Assembly (NCBI GenBank): GCA_023433755.1
Contig: JAEYUA010000149.1
Span: 1 to 8,910 of the forward strand
Direction: 5' to 3'
From: Bacteroidota bacterium
Lineage (GTDB): Bacteria > Bacteroidota > Bacteroidia > Chitinophagales > Chitinophagaceae
Length of the DNA stretch: 8,910 nt
Shown here: positions 1 to 6,186 of the stretch, piece after piece
How positions within the stretch are numbered: position 1 is the first letter of the stretch
How the letters are laid out: each line of letters opens with the position of its first letter
Program-made: the position numbers and the translations under genes
Notes under the pieces: model-generated
The model's database searches: none
The model's input: the letters and a program-made list of their open reading frames with translations, nothing else
What the model was told of the DNA's origin: nothing

Positions 1-22
1 GCTCCGGGGAGGGTCATCTTTA

Positions 23-54
23 TTTTATAAATAGGCCTGTATGGGTTATTATTG
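23..54 (+). promoter_or_regulatory. weak candidate promoter for the metalloprotease gene
   Basis: TATTATTG at 47-54 differs at one position from the Bacteroidota -7 box TAnnTTTG. A T-rich stretch (TTTT at 23-26) lies 20 bp upstream, roughly where the -33 element is expected, but it lacks the usual TTTG. Transcription would begin near 62 and leave a leader of about 40 nt before the TTG start at 101. The match is imperfect and the region is AT-rich, so this is only a candidate. The rest of the first 100 bases shows no gene. Confidence 0.2.
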
Positions 55-100
55 TAGGCCCTAAAACCGGGTTCCCCCATTCACAACTAAACAAACTGTT

Positions 101-3100
101 TTGAAAAAATTTATTGCGCTGGCCTTCGTGTTTATGATCCTCCTAGCCGGGTCTGTGAACGCACAACAAATCAAACGTTGTATTACTGAAGAAAAAATGC
201 AGGAGCTTTTCAACCGTGATCCGCAGGCCAGGATCCGTTATGAAAACAACCGCAGGCAACTTGATGACAAGGTTCGCCAGTTCCTGAATGATCCCAACCT
301 GCGGCTGTTCAAAACCACTGCTATCACCTATATCCCTGTAGTGGTTCATATTGCCTTACCCAATCCCAACCTGGTTACCGATGCAATGGTGCAACGCCAG
401 ATCGATACCCTTAACTGGTATTACGGAGATGCACCGGCTGGTGACAGCCTGAGGGTGTATGAACCCTTCCGCGACCGTTACGCCAGGAGCCAGATCCGCT
501 TTTGTCTTGCAAAAAGAACCCCGGCCAATGCTTCCACCAATGGAATCGTGCGGGTGACCAGCAATGTTGATTTTTCCATCACCAATGAACATCCCAGTAC
601 TGTTGCCACACCATGGAATACTCAGCAATACCTCAATATGTGGGTGGTGAGCTTCGGCGGCAGTGGTACACTTGGCTTTTCCTACAAACCCGGCACCTGG
701 CCTCCGGGTCACCAGAATATCGGTTATGTTGTTGACTACCGTGCTTTTGGTTCAGGTCCCGGCACCAATGCCGGTGGTTACCATTATAATGACTTCAACC
801 ATGGAAAGACCGCGGTCCACGAGATCGGGCATTTCTTCAATCTTGATCATACCTGGGGACCGAACAACAATGGCAACCCTTCCTGTACTTTGAGTGATGG
901 TTGTGCTGACACACCACCCACTGACGGGCCTAATTTCGGTTGTCCAGATTTTTTTCCCATCCTTGACAATTGCAGCAGCACAGCCCCGGGCGTAATGTGG
1001 CAGAACCACATGGATTATGCCGACGACCGCTGCATGCTGCTGTTCACCGGCAACCAGGTAACCAGGATGGAAACGGCCCTCAATAACAGTTCTGACAGAA
1101 ATACCCTGCTCACATCCCTGGGTTGCCAGTCGCTGGTTCCCGTGGCCAACGACGCTGGCATATCAGCCTTCGTAACGCCAGTGAACGGAAGCATTGTTTG
1201 TGCGGCTGCTATCACACCTGTTGTTACTTTAAGAAATTTCGGCTCTGCTGCGCTTACTTCGGCGCTCATTAACCTCACCGTTAACGGCAATGCACAACCG
1301 GCATTTGCGTGGACGGGCAACCTGGCTCCAAATGCCACTGTGAATGTGAGCCTGCCTGCCATCACCCTGGTAAATGGGATCAATAACCTGGTGGCCACCA
1401 CTTCAGCGCCAAATGGCGCCGTAGATGGCAATGCTACTAATAACCAGTCCTCATCAGCCGTGACGCTGCTTGTAGGTGCTGCTGTTCCCATCACCGAAGG
1501 ATTTGAAGGTGCCACCTTCCCTCCTGCGGGATGGACAAGGTCCAACCCCGACGGCGATGGATTACAATGGCTCCGCACCAATGTGGGCAGGAACAGTACC
1601 GCTTCCATGTGGATCGATAATTTTACCGATGATGCCACCGATAATATTGATGAATTCAGAAGCGGTGCCATCTCCACTGCAGGCGTAACCACGCTGAACA
1701 TAAGTTTTGACCTGGCCCATAAGTACTATCCTAACCCCGGTTTTTATGATACATTGTCTGTGCTGGTATCCAACGATTGCGGTATCAGTTACCAGACGGT
1801 TTATAAAAAATGGGGACCTGCACTGGCTACTGCAGGATCTTCGAATGCCAATTACCTTAACCCGGTTAACAGCGACTGGCGAACGGAACTGATTAGTATT
1901 TCCGGCGCTCTTCTTGCCAACCCGAATGTGATTGTTGTATTCAGGAATACCAGCCGCTGGGGTAATAATATTTACATTGATAATATCAACATCCAGAAAC
2001 AATCACCCAGGGATATCAGCCTGGTAAGCATCAACAACCCCGGCGCTACCGCCTGTTCGCCTTTGCTCACACCAACTGTTACCATCCTGAACAGCGGCGC
2101 AGAAACCGTTACAGGTTTTGATGTGGGATACCGGATCGACAATGGTACAGTTGTTACCACCAGCTTCACGGGTCAAAATCTTGCACCCGGTGCCTCGGTT
2201 ACGGTGAACCTGAACCAGTCAGGTGCCATGACCATTGGCAACAGGAATATCAGGGCCTTTATATCGAATTCGGTTTCAGGTTCAGGAAGTGGAGAAACGC
2301 AGACCAGCAATGATACCCTAAACAAATCCTTCGCTGTTGTGAACCTGGTGAATCCGCCTGTAACCGAAGGTTTCGAATTGTTTTTCCCTCCAGATGGCTG
2401 GCAGATCACCAACCCGGATGGAGACAATACATGGGTAAGAAGACAACCGGGAAGAAACAGCAATAACGCTGCTTTCATTGATAATTTCACCAATGATGCG
2501 CTGAATGAAAATGATGACATGCGCTCTCCTTTTATTAACGTGGCAGGCGCTGACTCGCTGCTGATCCGTTTTGATGTGGCTCATAAAAACTGGCCTGCCG
2601 CTGCCAACCATGATACACTCAATGTGATGGTATCAACAGATTGCGGGAATACCTATACTTCGGTTTACAAAAAATGGGGGGCAACCCTGGCTACAGCGGG
2701 TAATTCCACATCGGCTTATACCACGGCGGCAGCGGGTGACTGGAGAAATGAACGCATCGCCATCGGCGGCGCTTTTGTTGCCAATGGAAGCGTAAGCGTA
2801 ATGATCAGGAATACCAACCGGAATGGCAACAATGTTTTTGTTGATAATATCAATATCACCGGGCTTTATGACCGTGATGTAACGCTCCTTCGCGTGAACC
2901 AGCCTGCTGGAGTGGTCTGCGGTGGAAATGTAACCCCTAATGTTACGGTGCGCAATACAGGTTCGGAAACCATTACTGGTTTGAGAATTCATTACAGCAT
3001 TGATAATGGTGCGGCGGTTACCAGCCAGCTCAATGGGCTCAACCTGGTAAGAGACACGGAAGCCAGTTTTGCATTACCGGTATCTGTATTGACAGGCGCA

Positions 3101-4027
3101 GGCGCACATACTTTACAGGTATACACCCTTGAACCGGTTACCGGAAGCGGAACTGGTGACCAGTACCGCTTCAATGATACCATCACCCACACTTTCTATA
3201 TAGCGGGTTCAGTGGCAGCGCCATTAACAGAATCATTTACCTCTACGGCGTTTCCGCCGGCAGGATGGTCAGTGATTAATCCGGATGGTGGCATAGGCTG
3301 GAACAGGCACGCCAATGGGAATATGAACGAAGGCTCTGCATATGTGAATACCTTCAACTACATGGTCACCGGGCAGAAAGATGACCTGGTAACACCTAAC
3401 GTGACCTTTAGCGGGGTGGATTCAGTGACCCTGCGTTTTGACGTGGCTGCAGCTATATTCTCTTATCCCGGTAGTCCTGTATTACCAGTTGATACGCTTG
3501 AAGTGCTGGTAAGCAAGGATTGCGGCAACAGCTATACTTCTGTTTACAAAAAATGGGGTGAGCAGCTCCAGACGGTTACCCAACCTAATACGGCACCGGC
3601 TGAGTTCTTCCCCACCACACCAGCCCATTGGAGAAATGAGCAGGTTGACCTGACCGGACTTGGTGGTGACGGACCTGTAATGGTATTCTTCAGGACCACC
3701 AATAATTTTGAGAACAATATCTTTATTGATAATGTGAACCTGACCACACGCATTCTGCCCGACAGGCTGAAGCAGGATGGTTACATGATCCTGCCATCAC
3801 CATTCACCAGCAGTTTCAATGTATGGCATATCCAGCCGCCCACTACATTGAGGTACATCAATGTGTACAATGCCGCGGGACAACTGGTTTACCAGAGATC
3901 CTTTAATGGGAATGCGCTTAATGTGCAGAACGTGAATATGTCGATGATGGCCTCAGGCGTTTACCTGGTGAAACTGGGATATGATGATGAAAGCAGGAAT
4001 GTATCGGAAAGAGTAATTAAATTATAA
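101..4027 (+). CDS. secreted M43-type (pappalysin/cytophagalysin-like) zinc metalloprotease with three adhesin-like modules and a T9SS sorting domain
   Basis: This is a probable extracellular protease, exported by Sec and then by the type IX system to the cell surface or medium. It begins with a signal peptide (residues 1-21, KK followed by a hydrophobic core, likely cut at VNA/QQ) and a short charged, helical propeptide-like segment (about 22-75) with one Cys (C27). The catalytic domain (about 75-343) has the metzincin zinc motif HEIGHFFNLDH (H240, E241, H244, H250) and the Met-turn MDY at 304-306, as in family M43. Three alternating pairs follow, each a CARDB-like Ig domain and a choice-of-anchor-J (cleaved-adhesin-like) domain: Ig from about 349, 637 and 925; J domains at about 464-631, 754-919 and 1042-1214. 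Residues 1221-1308 form the T9SS type A sorting domain (PSPF, then VYNAAGQLVY, then SGVYLVKL), normally removed on export. The start is TTG at 101, because the next in-frame ATG (residue 12) would destroy the signal peptide. The substrate is not predictable from the sequence. Confidence 0.93.
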   Translation: MKKFIALAFVFMILLAGSVNAQQIKRCITEEKMQELFNRDPQARIRYENNRRQLDDKVRQFLNDPNLRLFKTTAITYIPVVVHIALPNPNLVTDAMVQRQIDTLNWYYGDAPAGDSLRVYEPFRDRYARSQIRFCLAKRTPANASTNGIVRVTSNVDFSITNEHPSTVATPWNTQQYLNMWVVSFGGSGTLGFSYKPGTWPPGHQNIGYVVDYRAFGSGPGTNAGGYHYNDFNHGKTAVHEIGHFFNLDHTWGPNNNGNPSCTLSDGCADTPPTDGPNFGCPDFFPILDNCSSTAPGVMWQNHMDYADDRCMLLFTGNQVTRMETALNNSSDRNTLLTSLGCQSLVPVANDAGISAFVTPVNGSIVCAAAITPVVTLRNFGSAALTSALINLTVNGNAQPAFAWTGNLAPNATVNVSLPAITLVNGINNLVATTSAPNGAVDGNATNNQSSSAVTLLVGAAVPITEGFEGATFPPAGWTRSNPDGDGLQWLRTNVGRNSTASMWIDNFTDDATDNIDEFRSGAISTAGVTTLNISFDLAHKYYPNPGFYDTLSVLVSNDCGISYQTVYKKWGPALATAGSSNANYLNPVNSDWRTELISISGALLANPNVIVVFRNTSRWGNNIYIDNINIQKQSPRDISLVSINNPGATACSPLLTPTVTILNSGAETVTGFDVGYRIDNGTVVTTSFTGQNLAPGASVTVNLNQSGAMTIGNRNIRAFISNSVSGSGSGETQTSNDTLNKSFAVVNLVNPPVTEGFELFFPPDGWQITNPDGDNTWVRRQPGRNSNNAAFIDNFTNDALNENDDMRSPFINVAGADSLLIRFDVAHKNWPAAANHDTLNVMVSTDCGNTYTSVYKKWGATLATAGNSTSAYTTAAAGDWRNERIAIGGAFVANGSVSVMIRNTNRNGNNVFVDNINITGLYDRDVTLLRVNQPAGVVCGGNVTPNVTVRNTGSETITGLRIHYSIDNGAAVTSQLNGLNLVRDTEASFALPVSVLTGAGAHTLQVYTLEPVTGSGTGDQYRFNDTITHTFYIAGSVAAPLTESFTSTAFPPAGWSVINPDGGIGWNRHANGNMNEGSAYVNTFNYMVTGQKDDLVTPNVTFSGVDSVTLRFDVAAAIFSYPGSPVLPVDTLEVLVSKDCGNSYTSVYKKWGEQLQTVTQPNTAPAEFFPTTPAHWRNEQVDLTGLGGDGPVMVFFRTTNNFENNIFIDNVNLTTRILPDRLKQDGYMILPSPFTSSFNVWHIQPPTTLRYINVYNAAGQLVYQRSFNGNALNVQNVNMSMMASGVYLVKLGYDDESRNVSERVIKL

Positions 4028-4031
4028 CCCC

Positions 4032-4063
4032 GGCCATTGGCCATTGGCTATTGGCCATTGGCC
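4032..4063. repeat. heptanucleotide tandem repeat, unit GGCCATT
   Basis: The units read GGCCATT, GGCCATT, GGCTATT, GGCCATT and a partial GGCC, in exact 7-bp register. The array begins 5 bp after the stop codon of the metalloprotease gene and ends 23 bp before the terminator stem. There are no unique spacers, so it is not a CRISPR array. Confidence 0.9.
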
Positions 4064-4086
4064 TCCCCTGGACCTGACAAACTTCA

Positions 4087-4118
4087 TAAGCCTCCCCTCA
4101 GACGGGAGGCTTATTTTT
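4087..4118 (+). terminator. rho-independent terminator after the metalloprotease gene
   Basis: A perfect 10-bp stem (TAAGCCTCCC at 4087-4096 with GGGAGGCTTA at 4104-4113) encloses a 7-nt loop and is followed by TTTTT at 4114-4118. The T tract is on the 3' side only for + strand transcripts, so it should end transcription of the protease gene before mqnE. Confidence 0.9.
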
Positions 4119-4119
4119 G
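4112..4119 (+). promoter_or_regulatory. candidate -7 promoter box for mqnE, inside the terminator T tract
   Basis: TATTTTTG at 4112-4119 fits the Bacteroidota -7 consensus TAnnTTTG exactly and lies 23 bp before the mqnE start. It shares its bases with the end of the terminator stem and its T tract. No clear TTTG -33 element lies about 20 bp upstream, because that region is the terminator stem, so the match may simply follow from the T-rich tail. A second, poorer match (TCCATTTG) lies at 4124-4131. Confidence 0.35.
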
Positions 4120-4141
4120 CAGTTCCATTTGAGCAAAAGAA

Positions 4142-5281
4142 ATGATGACAGACATGACTATTGAAAGCCTAGAAAAGATACCGGTGCGGGCATCGGGGAA
4201 GGAACTGGAAAGGATAGCGGAAAAAATTTATGCGGGCGGGCGGCTTAGTCCTGAAGAAGGCATCCTGCTTTTTGAAGAAGCCTCTCTCTCCTACCTTGGC
4301 GCGCTGGCCAATCATGTGCGTGAGAAAAAACATGGACATAAAACCTACTTCAACAGGAATTTTCATATTGAGCCAACGAATGTTTGCGTGTTCACCTGTA
4401 ATTTCTGTTCCTACTCGAGGCTTTATGCTAAACGCGAGGAAGGCTGGGAACTGAGCATTGATGATATGCTGAACATCGTGAAGAAATACGATGGCAAACC
4501 GGAAACGGAAGTGCATATTGTAGGAGGCGTGCATCCCAAGATGAATCTTTATTTTTTCGCCGACCTGCTCAAAGCCATCAGGGCACACAGGCCTGATCTG
4601 CATATCAAGGCATTCACTGCCGTGGAACTGGACTATATGTTCCGGAAGGCAAAACTCAGCATCGCGGAAGGTGTGAATGTATTGAAGGAAGCCGGACTGA
4701 ATTCCATTCCCGGTGGCGGCGCTGAAATTTTTGATGCAGAAGTGCGCAAAAAGATCTGTGCCGACAAAGTAGATGCTGATGGTTGGCTGGCCATTCATGA
4801 AGCCATTCACAATGCCGGCATGCATAGTAATGCAACGATGCTGTATGGCCATATCGAAAATTTCGCTCACAGAATCGATCATATGGAAAGATTAAGGAGC
4901 CTGCAGGACAAAACCGGCGGCTTCAATACTTTCATTCCGCTCAAATTCCGCAATAAGGACAACGATATGAGTCATATCGCTGAAGTGAGTGTGATTGAAG
5001 ACCTGAAGCTTTATGCGATTGCGAGATTGTACATGGATAATTTCCCGCACATCAAAGCCTACTGGCCCATGCTGGGCAGGAAGAATGCGCAGCTCACCCT
5101 GGCCTTTGGTGTGGATGATATTGATGGCACCATTGATGATACTACGAAGATCTATTCCATGGCCGGATCGGAAGAACAAAGCCCGGCAATGAGCACCGAA
5201 GAAATTGTAGCGCTGATCAAACAGGTGAAGAGAGTGCCGGTGGAAAGAGATACGTTGTATAATGAGATTATGGTGTATTGA
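4142..5281 (+). CDS. mqnE: aminodeoxyfutalosine synthase (radical SAM)
   Basis: MqnE is a cytoplasmic radical SAM enzyme of the futalosine route to menaquinone. It joins the 5'-deoxyadenosyl radical from S-adenosylmethionine to 3-[(1-carboxyvinyl)oxy]benzoate to give aminodeoxyfutalosine. The protein has 379 residues, a normal length for the family. The [4Fe-4S] motif CVFTCNFC gives C82, C86 and C89 (CxxxCxxC). Further family signatures are IVGGVHP (126-132), PGGGAEIF (190-197) and SNATMLYGHIE (from 229), followed by GGFNTFIPL. The SNATMLYGH segment and whole-length likeness favour MqnE over its paralogue MqnC. ATG codons occur at residues 1, 2 and 5, so the exact start is uncertain by a few codons. 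Upstream sequence is A-rich (GAGCAAAAG) without a strong Shine-Dalgarno site. No other menaquinone gene is in the window. The upstream terminator separates the gene from the protease. Confidence 0.95.
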   Translation: MMTDMTIESLEKIPVRASGKELERIAEKIYAGGRLSPEEGILLFEEASLSYLGALANHVREKKHGHKTYFNRNFHIEPTNVCVFTCNFCSYSRLYAKREEGWELSIDDMLNIVKKYDGKPETEVHIVGGVHPKMNLYFFADLLKAIRAHRPDLHIKAFTAVELDYMFRKAKLSIAEGVNVLKEAGLNSIPGGGAEIFDAEVRKKICADKVDADGWLAIHEAIHNAGMHSNATMLYGHIENFAHRIDHMERLRSLQDKTGGFNTFIPLKFRNKDNDMSHIAEVSVIEDLKLYAIARLYMDNFPHIKAYWPMLGRKNAQLTLAFGVDDIDGTIDDTTKIYSMAGSEEQSPAMSTEEIVALIKQVKRVPVERDTLYNEIMVY

Positions 5282-5283
5282 GG

Positions 5284-5318
5284 GAGACGTGAGTCGTGAG
5301 TCGTGAGACGTGAGTCGT
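5284..5318. repeat. heptanucleotide tandem repeat, unit GAGWCGT
   Basis: Five units in 7-bp register (GAGACGT, GAGTCGT, GAGTCGT, GAGACGT, GAGTCGT) begin 2 bp after the mqnE stop codon. The same family returns in reverse orientation at 5374-5413 and in direct orientation at 6070-6109. Confidence 0.9.
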
Positions 5319-5324
5319 GAGTTT

Positions 5325-5360
5325 AAAGTCTGAAATGTTCAAAGTTGAAAGTTCAAAGTC
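5325..5360. repeat. degenerate heptanucleotide repeat, unit AAAGTTS
   Basis: AAAGTCT, an irregular 9-bp stretch, then AAAGTTG, AAAGTTC and a partial AAAGTC. Its reverse complement (RACTTTC units) appears at 6123-6143, across the lipoprotein gene. Confidence 0.75.
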
Positions 5361-5373
5361 GGCCGCGCCGATC

Positions 5374-5413
5374 TCACGATTCACGATTCACGTCTCACGA
5401 TTCACCATTCACC
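5374..5413. repeat. heptanucleotide repeat, unit TCACGAT (complement of the 5284 family)
   Basis: The units are TCACGAT, TCACGAT, TCACGTC, TCACGAT, TCACCAT and a partial TCACC. This is the reverse complement of the GTGAGAC/GTGAGTC array at 5284-5318, so a transcript crossing both could fold into a long imperfect hairpin with the AAAGTTS repeats in the loop. Two more related units (TTCACCC, TTCACGA) lie at 5445-5458. Confidence 0.88.
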
Positions 5414-5437
5414 CCGCCTTCGCTAAAGCTCCGGCGG
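5414..5437 (+). repeat. hairpin repeat with conserved loop TTCGCTAAAGCT
   Basis: CCGCC (5414-5418) pairs with GGCGG (5433-5437) around a 14-nt loop, TTCGCTAAAGCTCC. A second copy at 8703-8728, on the opposite strand, keeps the first 12 loop bases but has a different, still complementary stem. This suggests a dispersed structured repeat and not a coding sequence. Confidence 0.7.
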
Positions 5438-5470
5438 ACAAGTATTCACCCTTCACGAAATTCTCCCCTC

Positions 5471-6064
5471 ATGCGTTTAACAACTCCTTTCCTGCTTCTA
5501 TCTCTATCGATGCTTTCCTGCACATCAACCAGGAAAACAAATACGCTTCCTGTACTGGACAACCAGCAATCATTCTGGCAATCGCTTCAGTCCATTTGCG
5601 GTAACAGTTATGAAGGAAAGCTGGTAGCGGGACCTTCTAATGATACGGTCTTCACCAATAAAAAACTGTTGATGCATGTACGCTTATGCAATGATAAAGA
5701 GATCAAAATTCCATTTGTAGTGGGTGATGATCTTTCCCGTACCTGGGTATTTAAAAAAAACTTCGAGGTAATTTCCCTGCAGCATGACCACAGGCACCGG
5801 GATGGAACAGAAGACAGCATCAATTTTTATGGAGGCAGCACCCCTAATAGTGGCAGCAAAACCATTCAATTTTTTCCTGCAGACCAACATACAGTAAACC
5901 AATTGCCGGCAGCAGCCGGGAATGTATGGTGGGTTGAGATTGTTCCCGGGCAATACTTCACATATAACCTGAGAAGAATGGGAACCGATCGTTATTTCAG
6001 TATCCGTTTTGATCTTACCAGGACCGTACCATCACCTGGCCTCCCCTGGGGTTGGAAAGAATAA
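5471..6064 (+). CDS. predicted lipoprotein of unknown function
   Basis: A 197-residue protein with a signal peptide typical of lipoproteins: MRLTTPF, a leucine/serine-rich core and a lipobox ending in Cys17 (SMLSC). It is predicted to be lipidated and exported to the envelope. The mature part has SFWQSLQSICGNSYEGKL near residues 34-51, a mixed polar and strand-like middle with DHRHRDGTED, and a C-terminal region with WWVEIVPG and FSIRFDLTR that suggests a beta-rich fold. I cannot name a domain; I have an uncertain impression that similar uncharacterised proteins with the Cys-Gly...Tyr-Glu-Gly and DHRH segments occur in other phyla. The frame stays open upstream to a TTG at 5345, but the added 42 residues only translate the intergenic repeats and would bury the signal peptide, so ATG at 5471 is chosen. 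No clear promoter is seen; read-through from mqnE is possible. A run of eight A's (5753-5760) lies in frame. Confidence 0.85.
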   Translation: MRLTTPFLLLSLSMLSCTSTRKTNTLPVLDNQQSFWQSLQSICGNSYEGKLVAGPSNDTVFTNKKLLMHVRLCNDKEIKIPFVVGDDLSRTWVFKKNFEVISLQHDHRHRDGTEDSINFYGGSTPNSGSKTIQFFPADQHTVNQLPAAAGNVWWVEIVPGQYFTYNLRRMGTDRYFSIRFDLTRTVPSPGLPWGWKE

Positions 6065-6069
6065 TGGGG

Positions 6070-6109
6070 CGTGAGACGTGAATCGTGAGGCGTGAATCGT
6101 GAGATCGTG
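6070..6109. repeat. heptanucleotide repeat, unit CGTGARN
   Basis: The units are CGTGAGA, CGTGAAT, CGTGAGG, CGTGAAT, then CGTGAGAT (8 bp) and a partial CGTG. The array begins 5 bp after the lipoprotein stop and belongs to the same family, in the same orientation, as 5284-5318. It lies between two convergent genes. Confidence 0.88.
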
Positions 6110-6122
6110 CACCCAGGCTTTT

Positions 6123-6182
6123 GACTTTCAACTTTCAACTTTTAACTGACTACCGACTACAGACTACCGACTTTGGACTTCC
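6123..6182. repeat. two adjoining heptanucleotide arrays, units RACTTTC and GACTACC
   Basis: GACTTTC, AACTTTC and AACTTTT (6123-6143) are followed, after a 4-bp register break, by GACTACC, GACTACA, GACTACC, GACTTTG and GACTTCC (6148-6182). The array ends 4 bp from the stop codon of the - strand dehydratase gene. The region between the convergent genes shows no clear rho-independent terminator, so these arrays occupy the place where one would be expected. Confidence 0.88.
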
Positions 6183-6186
6183 ACCA

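Noticed and set aside
32..62. Possible hairpin formed by TAGGCC and GGCCCTA upstream of the protease gene
   Set aside because: Pairing needs a bulge and a loop of about 19 nt, and no T tract follows; too weak to call.
1015..1701. 228-residue open frame on the - strand inside the protease gene
   Set aside because: It lies wholly inside a well-supported gene, and its translation is low-complexity (Val, Leu, Ser, Pro-rich) with no domain.
4169..4882. 237-residue open frame on the - strand opposite mqnE
   Set aside because: It is a shadow of the mqnE codons; the + strand product has all family motifs and this one has none.
5753..5760. Run of eight A's in the lipoprotein gene as a programmed frameshift site
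   Set aside because: The reading frame is intact on both sides and the product has a coherent sequence through the run; no stimulatory structure is apparent.
5284..6182. Possible CRISPR array or CRISPR remnant
   Set aside because: The repeats are 7 bp and directly adjoining, with no unique spacers, and there are no cas genes in the window.
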